Source of the DNA: Spiro-02 sp034114085
GTDB taxonomy: Bacteria; Spirochaetota; Spirochaetia; Sphaerochaetales; Sphaerochaetaceae
Assembly: GCA_034114085.1 (NCBI GenBank)
Contig: JAXEWB010000092.1
Coordinates: forward strand, 1 to 64,000
DNA: 64,000 bases
Direction: 5' to 3'
Below are positions 53,233 to 62,842 of this stretch, piece after piece. The notes beneath the pieces were generated by a model that saw only the letters and a list, made by a program, of their open reading frames with translations, was not told the DNA's origin and searched no databases. The position numbers and the translations under genes were made by a program. The stretch's first letter is position 1. The number at the start of each line of letters is the position of its first letter.

Positions 53233-54566
53233 TGGCCGAGCCTTTGTTTCACCATACGCTGGCAGTGCGGCAGGAACGTTGCAAAGGATGTACCCATTGC
53301 ATGAAGCGTTGCCCTACCGGAGCGATCAGGATCGAGGGTGGACATGCCAGAATCGACGGGGAACGTTGTATCGACTGCGGACAATGCATGTCCGTCTGTC
53401 CACACAACGCCATGGTCGTGGAGCAGAGCACCTTCGACCAATTGCTCACCTACACATGGAGAGTGGCGGTCGTACCCGCGGTCCTGTTCGCGCAGTTCGA
53501 CGACCAAGTGACGGAACGGCAGGTATGCAGGGCTTTGATGGAATGTGGTTTCACCCACCTGTATCTATCTGAAACCGGCGTCGATATCCTCCAAGTCCTT
53601 GGCGCGAAGAACAAAGATCATGAAACTCCGCTGATCAGCGACTTCTGCCCCGCGGCGGTACGCCTTATCCAGTTGAGATATCCGGTGCTGTTGCAGAATC
53701 TCAGCCTGCTCAGGACTCCCGCCCAGATGACGGCGATCATGGCGAGGGTAGAACTGGAAGCGGAGGGATGCCTGCCGGAAGAGACCGGCATCTTCTATAT
53801 CACCCCCTGCGCAGCCAAGATAGCACAAATCAAGACGGTGGGGTCCACCGACCATGCGATCTTCCAAGGTGTGCTCAACCTTGATTCCGTCTACAACATG
53901 ATCCAGTCGTTCCTTGCGAAAAACAAGAAGCTCCAGGAACAGGATGGCGGCGGGGCATGGTTCCATTTTCCCGTCTTTACCAAAACCGCGGTCCAGTGGA
54001 GCCTGGTCAAGGGAGAATGTCCGATGAAAGGTGAACGTTCCCTGGCGGTCGATGAAATGCACAATGTCATCGAGTTTCTGGAGGAACTGGAGAACGAAGA
54101 GGAAGTCAATCTTGATTTTCTGGAGCTGGACGCCTGCGCACAAGGCTGTGCGGGAGGAATCCTGACGGTACGAAACAGGTTTCTCGCCACCGAACGGGTC
54201 CGGCATTGGTCCAACAGCCTGCCGGAACAGCTTCCGGAGGAACTACGGATACGGATACTCAGCTACAAGGATATCCTTCTGCCGCAGCTTTATACAGAGC
54301 GGGCGAAGCCGAAATCGGCGCTCAAACTCGACAAGGACATGGGCAAGGCCCTCCACAAGCTGGAAAAAGTACGGGAAATCGTCAAAGTACTGCCAGGAAT
54401 CGACTGCGGCCTGTGTGGGGCGCCTACCTGCAAGGCGCTGGCTGAGGATATCGCCAAAAGCAACGCAAGCATGCGGCAATGCGTCGTCCTGAAGCTCAAA
54501 AACCCGAAGGAACTCAATTCCTTGCTGAGAATCTGGGGAGAACGGACGCAAACGCCGAAAAACTGA
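53232..54566 (+). CDS. [FeFe]-hydrogenase-like iron-sulfur protein
   Basis: The 444-residue protein has two [4Fe-4S] ferredoxin motifs (17-27 and 46-56), a hydrogenase large-subunit-type domain (about 75-355) and a C-terminal RnfB-type Fe-S motif (Cys392, 395, 400, 417). The four Cys that hold the H-cluster's cubane are kept (Cys139, 193, 302, 306). However, the motif normally TSCCP is SDFCP, so the proton-relay Cys is Phe, and the Glu of PCxxKxxE is Gln. Catalysis of H2 is therefore unlikely and a sensory role more so. ATG 53232 overlaps the ATPase stop, with GGGAGG upstream. Confidence 0.88.
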   Translation: MAEPLFHHTLAVRQERCKGCTHCMKRCPTGAIRIEGGHARIDGERCIDCGQCMSVCPHNAMVVEQSTFDQLLTYTWRVAVVPAVLFAQFDDQVTERQVCRALMECGFTHLYLSETGVDILQVLGAKNKDHETPLISDFCPAAVRLIQLRYPVLLQNLSLLRTPAQMTAIMARVELEAEGCLPEETGIFYITPCAAKIAQIKTVGSTDHAIFQGVLNLDSVYNMIQSFLAKNKKLQEQDGGGAWFHFPVFTKTAVQWSLVKGECPMKGERSLAVDEMHNVIEFLEELENEEEVNLDFLELDACAQGCAGGILTVRNRFLATERVRHWSNSLPEQLPEELRIRILSYKDILLPQLYTERAKPKSALKLDKDMGKALHKLEKVREIVKVLPGIDCGLCGAPTCKALAEDIAKSNASMRQCVVLKLKNPKELNSLLRIWGERTQTPKN

Positions 54567-54607
54567 CAGTCTCATCATTCCAGCTGAAAAAACGCACAAA
54601 CGCGGAA

Positions 54608-57600
54608 CTATAGGGGCAACCTTACCGCGTCCCGCACGAGCAGCGGCATCATGCGGGCTTCCTTGGTCAGCAGATCCTGACCGGCGAGGACTACCCTCGC
54701 CTGCTTGCGGTCAAAGGCCTCGACGAGGGAATGTGCGGCTTGGACCAGTTCCGACGGTCCCACTTGTAGCGTCAATTCGCGCCGTTTCGCTCGAAATTCA
54801 TCGCTGATTGCATAGAGAATCCTGCGAAATCCAAGAACCGCCCGTTCCTGGGGGGCTACGGGCCGAAGATCCTGTCCAATTAGGGAAATCAGGGCGTTAT
54901 CGATAGTCTTGCGGTCGAAAGGTTCCGACATTGCGCATTCCAACACAGTCCGGTAATCTGCGAAGGTCCCCGCTATACGGGGATCCCTGTAGGACGAAAA
55001 GGAAAACACCTGTTCCAGAACATCAGTATGGCACTCTACTCCATACGCACCGCCCTTTCCTCGTATCCGCTCCCAAAGTCCGTTCCCGGAAAGGATATTC
55101 GCAAGGACGACCTGTGCGGTCTGCAAAGGGGAACCAGGCTCTGCGGAAGATGTGGCTAGAGCCGTGTAACTCACCGTTGATGGGATACGGAACAACTCCG
55201 TACTATCGGCGAAATCAAGTTCATGGATTGCAAATTCCCGTATACGAGGCAGCAACAACTCGCAGCCTGTGGTAAAACCGTTCAGGAATTCCTCGCAACG
55301 GCCGGCCATTGCGTCAGCGACAGCAGTATCCGCGGTGACATGGACGGAGAACCGTGATCGGTCGGATAGCAATCGCCGCAATTGCAGCAACTGGGACGCC
55401 AATTCGTCCAAGGCGGCGGAATCGTTGCCGTTCTGCCGTTCCAGAAACAACCACTGATACAGGCCGCCGAGGGCTTCTCCCTGCTGTAGCATCGGACTGA
55501 ATCCGCTAGTCGCCCGTAGCGTTGCATAGCTGTTGCCGGAATACATGACGTTCCCCGCGTATTCGGTCTTGATATCGACGAGGGCGGCGGCCAAACGTTC
55601 AGGATCATCGATGTTTCCGGTCCGAAGCAATTCTCCCGTAAAACGAAGTGCTTCGACCAAATCGCGTTCCAGAGTCTTGATACGAACCATCAGCATCGTA
55701 GCGCCTTCCCTACCCGTGTTCCCCGCACGCAAGGTCGTTCCCGATTCTAGATAGACGATAAAGCCTCCGGTCAGGCTACGCATGCGCATGGCGACCTGAG
55801 AATAGTCCAGTTCGCCCATTCCCGTCATCTGGATCAGCCGGGCGTAGAGCGGCATCAGCAGCATTTGCCGTTCATCAAAATCGTCCAGAGAAATAGCGAT
55901 GTCGATATATACGATGCCATTGGTGAACTGCGGCTGTATCCAGACGGATCTGCCCGCTATCGTCGATTCGTACTGTTCTATCGTCCTGATTGAACGCGGC
56001 AAATCCTCCAGGTCCAGATATGGAACGGTCGCCTCAGCTTCCGGGGTGTCCCCACCGTTCTCAAAATCACTGAACCGCTTGTAACGCTCCTGCAACGCAC
56101 GGAACTGTTTTTTATCCATAGACGCACGGATCGTGTCAAGCTGTCTGTCCAATTGAGCCTTCTGTTTGGAGACATGCTCCGTATCGGGTACGACGGTCAG
56201 CAAACAGCGATGCGGGTTGTCCACGATATGTTCCGCAATCCACTTTTCAAAGTAGCCCAGCGAAGGATCGGAGGCGGCGTCCGCCTGTTGGTAGGAAGTC
56301 TCCACCAACCGTCTTAGGCGGGACAGTGGTTCTCCCGTCCCGATGGTGATGGAAGGGTCTTCGCCCTGGACCCATCCGCGCATAGCACGGCTCATCGCCC
56401 TGAAACCATTGGGCAGATTTCCCGATATCTCCTGCTGGCGAAATTCCTGGCGCTTCAACGCCGCCTCAACTTCCCCCCGGGCGATGCCTCCGGTCGCCAG
56501 CGATCCGAGCGTTTCCAACAGAAAGGCTTCAGCCTCCTGCGCACGCTCAGGGTCGATTCCCTTATACCCGACCACGAAAGGCATCTGTCGAAAATCGGCG
56601 CTCATGCCGCTTTCCGGCGAAAGGTCGGTACCGATATGGGATTCAATGATAGCCTTGTACAATGGAGCGCCGGGATTTCCCAGCAAAATATCGACCAACG
56701 TCGAAAGCGTCGTCAACTCCAACGGGTCTTCGCTCCGGGCAGTCGCCCAACTCAGCGTAACTGAAGCCTGGCCTGTCCGATCAGAAGAACTTTCCGCGGT
56801 CGTTTCACAAGGGCTCGTCACCACCAGTTGCCGGGGACCTTTCCATTGCTCCGCCAACGGAGATGGACCGATTCCTCCAAGGTTGGAATATCGTCCCAGA
56901 TATTCATTCTCTAGAAATTCCAGCCTGACGCCAGGTTCTAGGGCACCATACAAAAACAGCCGGCAATTGGATGGATGATAGTGCTGGGCGTAGAACGACT
57001 TGAACTGCGCATAGTCAAGCTTCACAATCTGGACGGGGTCGCCGCCAGATTCATAGACATACGGAGTATCCGGGAACAAAGAACGGACGGAATAGCGGCC
57101 TACAATCGAATCATGGTCAGCCCCGTCTCCAAGCATTTCGTTGAAGACGACACCTTCGTAACGCAACGAACCGTCATCTCCCGGTACCAGCCGTATTCCT
57201 TCCTGCCAGAAGGTTTCCTCTCTGAGCAACGGGTCGAATACCGCATCGGTATACACATCGAATAGATTGTCAAAATCCTTGCGAAGCGGACTTGCCGCCG
57301 GATAAATGGTCCTGTCGGCGTAGGTCATCGCATTCATGAATGTGTTGGTACTGCCTTTCAGCAACGACATGAACGGATCCCGCACAGGATATTTCCTTGA
57401 TCCGGCAAGCACGCTATGCTCAATGATATGGGCCACTCCGTTGTCGTTGTACGGCGGTGTCCTGAACGCATAGGCGAAGAACAACTCGGTATCGTCGTTC
57501 ACCACTTGGTAGACTTCCATACCAGTCAGTTCATGCCTGAACAGATAGCCAGTTCCGTTATAGTCGGGCAACTCGTCAATCGACACGAGAATAAATCCAA

Positions 57601-57655
57601 AAAGGATATCTCCACAGCGCAATTCCTTGACCGGGATTCCTGATTCTTCGCTCAC
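54608..57655 (-). CDS. M16C family metalloprotease (presequence protease-like)
   Basis: This zinc protease of 1015 residues has the inverted motif HIIEH near residue 75, with AGSRKYPVRDPF and STNTFMNAMTYADRTIYPAAS typical of the PreP/Cym1 (M16C) branch. It has four homologous domains in two halves that enclose peptides and degrade them. No signal peptide, so cytosolic. The start is GTG 57655, set by GGAGG seven bases upstream; the frame to 57706 adds 17 residues before this site. It is divergent from nfo and convergent with the hydrogenase-like gene. Confidence 0.93.
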   Translation of the reverse strand: MSEESGIPVKELRCGDILFGFILVSIDELPDYNGTGYLFRHELTGMEVYQVVNDDTELFFAYAFRTPPYNDNGVAHIIEHSVLAGSRKYPVRDPFMSLLKGSTNTFMNAMTYADRTIYPAASPLRKDFDNLFDVYTDAVFDPLLREETFWQEGIRLVPGDDGSLRYEGVVFNEMLGDGADHDSIVGRYSVRSLFPDTPYVYESGGDPVQIVKLDYAQFKSFYAQHYHPSNCRLFLYGALEPGVRLEFLENEYLGRYSNLGGIGPSPLAEQWKGPRQLVVTSPCETTAESSSDRTGQASVTLSWATARSEDPLELTTLSTLVDILLGNPGAPLYKAIIESHIGTDLSPESGMSADFRQMPFVVGYKGIDPERAQEAEAFLLETLGSLATGGIARGEVEAALKRQEFRQQEISGNLPNGFRAMSRAMRGWVQGEDPSITIGTGEPLSRLRRLVETSYQQADAASDPSLGYFEKWIAEHIVDNPHRCLLTVVPDTEHVSKQKAQLDRQLDTIRASMDKKQFRALQERYKRFSDFENGGDTPEAEATVPYLDLEDLPRSIRTIEQYESTIAGRSVWIQPQFTNGIVYIDIAISLDDFDERQMLLMPLYARLIQMTGMGELDYSQVAMRMRSLTGGFIVYLESGTTLRAGNTGREGATMLMVRIKTLERDLVEALRFTGELLRTGNIDDPERLAAALVDIKTEYAGNVMYSGNSYATLRATSGFSPMLQQGEALGGLYQWLFLERQNGNDSAALDELASQLLQLRRLLSDRSRFSVHVTADTAVADAMAGRCEEFLNGFTTGCELLLPRIREFAIHELDFADSTELFRIPSTVSYTALATSSAEPGSPLQTAQVVLANILSGNGLWERIRGKGGAYGVECHTDVLEQVFSFSSYRDPRIAGTFADYRTVLECAMSEPFDRKTIDNALISLIGQDLRPVAPQERAVLGFRRILYAISDEFRAKRRELTLQVGPSELVQAAHSLVEAFDRKQARVVLAGQDLLTKEARMMPLLVRDAVRLPL

Positions 57656-57728
57656 AGCGTTTCCTCCATGCGTCCCAAACGGCGTCTTGCGCATTTGGAT
57701 GAACAAAACTTACCACGCAGGGCATCGA

Positions 57729-57757
57729 TTGACAACCCCGGTGTTCTTTTCTACTTT
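57729..57757 (+). promoter_or_regulatory. Candidate promoter of nfo
   Basis: TTGACA (57729-57734) and TACTTT (57752-57757) are 17 bases apart. The 5' leader would be about 120 bases. Confidence 0.45.
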
Positions 57758-57884
57758 AAGGATGCGGCGGAGGTGTGACGGAGATACTCCGATGAAGTGC
57801 GAAACGAAGGATGATATTGAAACACTATCCCGGTATCATGCTCTTTGGAGACACACTGGCGGCATATGAAACAGAGGAGGCATC

Positions 57885-58733
57885 ATGTACTATATAGGAG
57901 CGCATGTCAGCGCGGCGGGTGGACCGGAAAAGGCGGTGGCGAACGCAAAGGCCATAGGGGCTACGGCGTTCGCTCTCTTCACAAAGAACCAGAAGGTATG
58001 GACGGCGCCGCCGCTTACGGACGAAACAGCGAGGGTGTTTATCAACGCATGCGTCGAACAAGGCTATGCCGCCGCGCAGATATTGCCCCACGACAGCTAT
58101 CTCATCAACCTAGCGAACCCGGACCCCGGCAAACGGAGAGTCAGTGTCGAGGCGTTCATCGAGGAAATGAAACGTGTCTCGCGGCTCGGATTGGACAGGC
58201 TCAATTTTCATCCGGGGGCGCACCTCAACCAGGTACTGCCGGAAGTAGGGCTGGCTTTTGTAGCGGAGGCGCTGGATGAAGCGGTAGAACGTGTCCCGGG
58301 GGTCCGTCCAGTAATCGAGACCACCGCGGGGCAGGGGTCGAGCCTAGGGGCGACTTTTGAACAGATTGCGGACATCATCGGCCAGATGAAGCGAAGCGAT
58401 CAGGTGGGAGTCTGCATCGATACCTGCCATATCTTCGCCGCCGGATATGATATTCGCACCGAGCGGGCCTTCGTCGAAACCATGGAGCGTTTCGCGAAGA
58501 CAATCGGGTTCGACAAACTGATGGGAATGCATCTCAACGATGCAAAAAGTCAGCTGGGCAGCCATGTGGATCGTCATGATAGTCTAGGGCAAGGCAATAT
58601 CGGCTGGGAACCTTTCAGGCTGATCATGCAAGACAAGAGGTTTGAAGGCATACCGTTGATTCTTGAGACGATCGACAGTACGCTCTGGCCTCAAGAGATA
58701 CAGACACTCTCTGATTTCATCATCACCCAATAA
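57885..58733 (+). CDS. nfo: Deoxyribonuclease IV (AP endonuclease)
   Basis: Nfo cuts DNA at abasic sites in base-excision repair. The 282-residue barrel shows the family start YYIGAHVSAAGG and the three-zinc ligands in NFHPGAH, ETTAGQGSSLG, CIDTCHIFAAGYD, HLNDAK, HVDRHDSLGQGNIG and LILETID. GGAGG precedes the ATG. It is followed after ten bases by the glycerophosphodiesterase gene, so the two are probably co-transcribed. Confidence 0.96.
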   Translation: MYYIGAHVSAAGGPEKAVANAKAIGATAFALFTKNQKVWTAPPLTDETARVFINACVEQGYAAAQILPHDSYLINLANPDPGKRRVSVEAFIEEMKRVSRLGLDRLNFHPGAHLNQVLPEVGLAFVAEALDEAVERVPGVRPVIETTAGQGSSLGATFEQIADIIGQMKRSDQVGVCIDTCHIFAAGYDIRTERAFVETMERFAKTIGFDKLMGMHLNDAKSQLGSHVDRHDSLGQGNIGWEPFRLIMQDKRFEGIPLILETIDSTLWPQEIQTLSDFIITQ

Positions 58734-58743
58734 GGACCTGAAC

Positions 58744-59532
58744 ATGAAACCTTTGCTTGAAAACATACATTATCCGATGCTTTTCGGACATCGGGGATAT
58801 TCAGCCGTCGCACCGGAAAACACCCTTGAGTCCTTCCAGATGTGTGTGGACAGGGGAATTCCCGGCGTAGAGCTGGACGTGCATCTCTGCAAAACCGGAG
58901 AACTTGTCGTCGTCCATGATTCAAACCTGAAACGGGTCAGCGGACAGGATGTCGTAGTGGAAAACCTGACGTTCGGGGAACTGCGGGCGCTTGACGTAGG
59001 AAGCCACAAGGACGCGAAATACAGAGGGGCGCAAATTCCGTTGTTGAGCGAGCTGTTCGAGCAATGCGGAGGCAAGCTCTACTACGACATAGAACTGAAA
59101 TGCCAGAGCCCGAAGGATACCGGCCTGGCGTTGCAAACGTGGAAGACAATCAAAGGATTCGGGATGGAAAAGCGATGCCTGATCAGTTCCTTCAATCCGT
59201 TCACCATCAGGACGTTCAACACGGTCAGCAAAGGGGCGTTGCCCACGGCGGTTATTTTCGCGGATGATGATGGTGTCCCCTGGATTTTCCGTCACGGCTG
59301 GGGACGCCATATTGCGAAATGTACATACCTGAAACCCGATTTTCATCAAGTGGATGAACGCATGTTCACGAAGTTCCATGGACGCCGCGGATATCCGATC
59401 ATGGTCTGGACCGTCAACAAGGCGCAGGATTGCGAACGCCTGCTGAGACTTGGGGTGGAAGGAATCATCAGCAACAATCCGGGCGACTTTCTTGCTCTGG
59501 TCGGACAGGACGGCGCTGACTTCTGTTCTTGA
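58744..59532 (+). CDS. Glycerophosphodiester phosphodiesterase
   Basis: The 262-residue enzyme (UgpQ type, cytosolic, no signal peptide) cleaves glycerophosphodiesters to glycerol 3-phosphate and an alcohol. The catalytic motif is GHRGYSAVAPENTLESF with the metal ligands in GVELDVHL and the second His in VVHDSNL. C-terminal MVWTVNK and GVEGIISNNPG are typical. AAGGA lies before ATG 58744. Its product joins the pool also fed by glycerol kinase encoded elsewhere in this window. Confidence 0.93.
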   Translation: MKPLLENIHYPMLFGHRGYSAVAPENTLESFQMCVDRGIPGVELDVHLCKTGELVVVHDSNLKRVSGQDVVVENLTFGELRALDVGSHKDAKYRGAQIPLLSELFEQCGGKLYYDIELKCQSPKDTGLALQTWKTIKGFGMEKRCLISSFNPFTIRTFNTVSKGALPTAVIFADDDGVPWIFRHGWGRHIAKCTYLKPDFHQVDERMFTKFHGRRGYPIMVWTVNKAQDCERLLRLGVEGIISNNPGDFLALVGQDGADFCS

Positions 59533-59567
59533 TATAATTAAGCGGCTCAACAACAGAAGACAAGCAA

Positions 59568-59597
59568 GAAGAAAGCGGCCTTGCGGTCGCTTTCTTC
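59568..59597. terminator. Bidirectional terminator
   Basis: A 13-base stem (59568-59580 and 59585-59597) with loop TTGC and one wobble lies between the convergent glycerophosphodiesterase and AAA ATPase genes. The T-rich arm TTTCTTC supports termination on the plus strand and the A-rich arm on the minus strand. Confidence 0.65.
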
Positions 59598-59619
59598 ATC
59601 TATATAGGAATATGGCTAC

Positions 59620-60834
59620 TTAATTCCAATCCGGCGCCAACAGGAAGTCCCGGATGTTTCTATGCTTGATCCCGTCCCGGCTCATATCCAGTTCGTCCAG
59701 TGAAACGACATACTTGGGAAAGTTATCCCTGATCGTGGCGTAAACGCCAAACTCACGGGCGACCGTTTCTTCACTTGCCAGCAAATAGGCCACCTGCACA
59801 TAGAGCTTTTGATTCCGATTTTCACAAACGAAGTCGATCTCCTTATCGCCAGATTTACCCACCGTCACCTTATAGCCACGCCGCAACAGCTCCATGAACA
59901 CGATGTTTTCCAGTATGGGATTCACGTCGCGCATATTGCCGCCGTATACGGCTTCGCGGATTCCGTGATCGGCAATATAGTATTTTTCATTTGTGGTTAG
60001 AATTTGTTTGCCCTGCAAGTCCTGTCGCTTGACCTGATAGAACAGGTAAGCGTCCACGCAGTATTTGATGTAGTTGAGTATGGTTTCCCCGGAGGCGGTG
60101 CGCTGTTCGTTCTTGATAAACTTTGCAAGTGAGGTAGCCGAGAAAGTCGTGCCGACGTTCGCCATCACATAAGCGATGATTCGCTCCAACAAATCAACGT
60201 CCCTTACGCTGTTGCGCTTTACGATGTCCTTTATCTCTGCGGAAGAAAACAGGTCGGTCAAATACTGCCGGCAAGGTTCCTGCTCGTACCGCAGGTTGGC
60301 AAGGTACGGCATCCCGCCGCTGACAAGGTACTTTTGAAAACAGGCGGCGGGCGTTGCCTGCGGGTCGATAGACGCATACAGCTCCAAAAACTCCACAAAA
60401 GAGAACGGATAGATCACAAACTCCACATACCGCCCGCCAAGATAGGTCGCCAATTCCCCGGACATCAGCTTTGCATTGGAACCGGTGATGTAGATGTCGC
60501 AGTCAATGTCTGCACGAAGGGAACTGACGCACTTTTCCCAAGCCTTCACCTCCTGGATTTCATCAAAAAACAGGTACGCCTTTCCATCAATCTCCGCCGC
60601 TCGCTTCATCACTTCATCATGTAGGGCCGTCGCCGTGCAAAGGTGCGCATACCCCATTTTTTCAAAGTTATATGCAATAAATCGGCTTTCATCCACGCCG
60701 GACGCTTTCAATTCATCCTGTATCAGTTCCAACATAACCGATTTGCCGCTGCGTCTGATACCGGTCATCACCTTAATGAGTTCATCGCCGATAAACGGGC
60801 GAATCCGGCTCATGTACATCTCACGTCTGATCAT
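59620..60834 (-). CDS. AAA_14/DUF4143 family ATPase
   Basis: The 404-residue protein has an N-terminal AAA_14 domain (Walker A TGIRRSGKS, Walker B YLFFDEIQEV, sensor DIYITGSNAKL) and a C-terminal DUF4143 domain with nuclease-like residues (GKSGDKEIDFVCE...LYVQVAY). Such genes are common, patchily distributed and often near mobile DNA; the role is unknown. AAAGGAGG lies 11 bases before the ATG. The gene sits beside an IS256-like remnant, which supports acquisition by transfer. Confidence 0.92.
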   Translation of the reverse strand: MIRREMYMSRIRPFIGDELIKVMTGIRRSGKSVMLELIQDELKASGVDESRFIAYNFEKMGYAHLCTATALHDEVMKRAAEIDGKAYLFFDEIQEVKAWEKCVSSLRADIDCDIYITGSNAKLMSGELATYLGGRYVEFVIYPFSFVEFLELYASIDPQATPAACFQKYLVSGGMPYLANLRYEQEPCRQYLTDLFSSAEIKDIVKRNSVRDVDLLERIIAYVMANVGTTFSATSLAKFIKNEQRTASGETILNYIKYCVDAYLFYQVKRQDLQGKQILTTNEKYYIADHGIREAVYGGNMRDVNPILENIVFMELLRRGYKVTVGKSGDKEIDFVCENRNQKLYVQVAYLLASEETVAREFGVYATIRDNFPKYVVSLDELDMSRDGIKHRNIRDFLLAPDWN

Positions 60835-61070
60835 CGCCGTGAACGCCTCCTTTCCTGTACTTACTCATAGTAAGCCACATTTACGATGGAAATTCAACGT
60901 GCAAATTACAAATTTATCGGTTATATCGAATAAAATTGTCCTATTAATATGAAACGACAAATATATCAATGATTGTTTGTTATTCGCCTGGGCTTCCGAA
61001 CGCCCCTGTCTGCGGTCAGCGTTGGTTTCCGTCACAAAGTCAGCAATGATAACGGGCATGATGACAAAAG

Positions 61071-61148
61071 CTACCCGATGCGGAAGTCTTTGACCAGTTT
61101 TCCGGCCAGCTCTCTCCGTTCCGGAGAAGCATTGTTCTTCTTCGTCAT
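61071..61148 (-). pseudogene. Truncated transposase N-terminus (IS256-like)
   Basis: A 25-codon frame, MTKKNNASPERRELAGKLVK and five more residues, stops early. It resembles the start of IS256-family transposases, in which this helix precedes the conserved DLLG-x-TIKEMMEAEM region. The remaining transposase is absent downstream, so this is at most a relic. Recognition rests on a short stretch. Confidence 0.35.
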
Positions 61149-61226
61149 GAATAGCTCCTGAACATTGTCATTGTACTATGTCCAGGAGCTATCGCCGGAT
61201 TTTACACAAAACTATTTACGGTATCG
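61071..61226 (-). mobile_element. IS256-like left-end remnant
   Basis: Reading the minus strand from about 61226, the sequence GATACCGTAAATAG...TTTTGTGTAAA resembles the ends of IS256-family elements. A perfect ten-base inverted repeat (61151-61160 and 61183-61192) lies just before the relic ATG. No matching right end was found in the window. Confidence 0.4.
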
Positions 61227-61393
61227 CGAGTTACCTCGAAATCGACATATGGAGCTTACCGTTGCGACCGTATCGCCGACCGACAGTTTCCGTGGGTGCG
61301 TGCGTCGATTTCAACAGGGAGAACTCCTTCTTGTACGGTTGTAGGACGGACGCGCCCCGCCCGCGACAAGCCCAAGACCTCTCGGCGGCATGG

Positions 61394-62803
61394 TCAATAC
61401 ATCACATCATCGAGCAGACTGGAAGCGACTAGGCCGAACCTTCTGAATGCTTCGTCGGAAGCCACCTCCAAGTTCTCACCCCAGACCGCGATACGGATAT
61501 CATCGGTTTTCTTGACGACTGACGCATCAGAAAGGACAAGCAACGAGACGGAACCATTGACCAGAACCATCTGCCCGCCATCCATGGGGAGGACATCTGA
61601 GACCCCGCCGCGACCATAGATGATATACCGATATCCAGGATACCGGCGGCGCATCTCAATAAAGAAATCCTCTTCGTCCTGCTCGGAGGAAAAAACGGAA
61701 GTCAGTTCGACCCCATCATATCCAAATTCCTCCACAAGCATGTCTGTAGCGATCATAGAATCACGAAGGGCTCCCTGCAAGGAAAACTCCATGATATCCA
61801 CGACAACGCCCGCCTTGGCGACATCCGAGACACGGCTGTAGGAGAAACGTTCGACGGATTTTTCCACAGCGGCCTTCAGACCGGCCACAGCTTCCGTTCC
61901 GGCGGCCCGTTCCAATCTGGCGATATCTTCGGATATATCAATCGAAAAGCTCACCTCTCCCGTCCCTACCATACCAGGATTCGTAGGAACGAACTGAAAG
62001 GTCCCGCTGGTAGCGGTATTGAAGGACACATGGTCGACATACGGCTCCCCCATGCCATTGCGGGCATTGAAATAGGCCGTCACCATGGCACCCATTACCT
62101 TAGGAGGAAGCAATCGGCTGGTTCTGCGAACGGTCACGGTACAGGACGGCTCTTCACTACGAATTCGGGAGACTGTTATACGGAGGGCGGAGACAAAGGA
62201 TTCTACCTTACTCATCAACGTATCGAACTGATACGCTACATTCTCCACATACCCCTCGTTCGCCACAAGGGCGGCGTCCACATACAACGAGATGGCTTCA
62301 AGATCCCGATTGTGGCGATAGGCGAGATCCGCTTTTGAAAGAATCAAAGCGATCTCATCCTGGCGCGCAAGCATCGCGTCATAGGCGGCGGTCCTTGCCA
62401 GAACCAATTGGTCAGCATCGACCGCGGCGAGCAGATGCACTACTTCCTGTCCATTCTCACTTTTTTCATGCTCCTGCGTGATGCGGAGGCGCAGGGAACT
62501 GATGGCGTCGGTCGTACTCAGCTCACGATAATACTGCGCCGTAACATCTTCACCGATATACGTAGAAATCTGGGAAAGTATATCCTCATACGCTAGTAAT
62601 TTCGCATTGAAGGCGTTCGATGCGATACCTTGCCCGACGAAAGCCCGCTGGGAATTGGATACCTGCGGCTCATAGACCCAGGCAGGAACGCCCTCCATGC
62701 CGGAACGGACCAACGTGGAAATAGAAGAACACCCGACCAGCAATACGGTCATGGAAATCAACAGGAGACAAACGGCTTGACGATATATACGGTGTTCTTT
62801 CAT
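61394..62803 (-). CDS. LPP20-like family lipoprotein
   Basis: The 469-residue lipoprotein has a signal peptide with lipobox (LLVGC at about residue 25), then VPAWVYEPQ and FVGQGIASNAFNAKLLAYEDILSQISTYI, the pattern of LPP20-type lipoproteins. The middle is helical and resembles the repeats of cell-surface scaffold proteins; the C-terminal part is beta-rich with unknown role. AAGGAG lies four bases before the ATG. It follows the outer-membrane protein gene after 39 bases, so both are probably co-transcribed envelope genes. Confidence 0.82.
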   Translation of the reverse strand: MKEHRIYRQAVCLLLISMTVLLVGCSSISTLVRSGMEGVPAWVYEPQVSNSQRAFVGQGIASNAFNAKLLAYEDILSQISTYIGEDVTAQYYRELSTTDAISSLRLRITQEHEKSENGQEVVHLLAAVDADQLVLARTAAYDAMLARQDEIALILSKADLAYRHNRDLEAISLYVDAALVANEGYVENVAYQFDTLMSKVESFVSALRITVSRIRSEEPSCTVTVRRTSRLLPPKVMGAMVTAYFNARNGMGEPYVDHVSFNTATSGTFQFVPTNPGMVGTGEVSFSIDISEDIARLERAAGTEAVAGLKAAVEKSVERFSYSRVSDVAKAGVVVDIMEFSLQGALRDSMIATDMLVEEFGYDGVELTSVFSSEQDEEDFFIEMRRRYPGYRYIIYGRGGVSDVLPMDGGQMVLVNGSVSLLVLSDASVVKKTDDIRIAVWGENLEVASDEAFRRFGLVASSLLDDVMY

Positions 62804-62842
62804 GCAGCTCCTTCTAGGGAAAGCAAACTATGTGGAGATGTA

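Larger units (their letters stand above)
60835..61393. other. Gene-poor region with IS remnant
   Basis: About 560 bases contain no complete gene. The part next to the ATPase is AT-rich and probably holds its promoter. The rest includes the IS256-like left end (61071-61226). Open frames at 60865-61059 and 61178-61432 match nothing I know. Confidence 0.5.

Noticed and set aside
61178..61432. 84-codon plus-strand frame over the IS-like end
   Set aside because: No domain or ribosome site; it crosses the LPP20-like gene end and the repeat.
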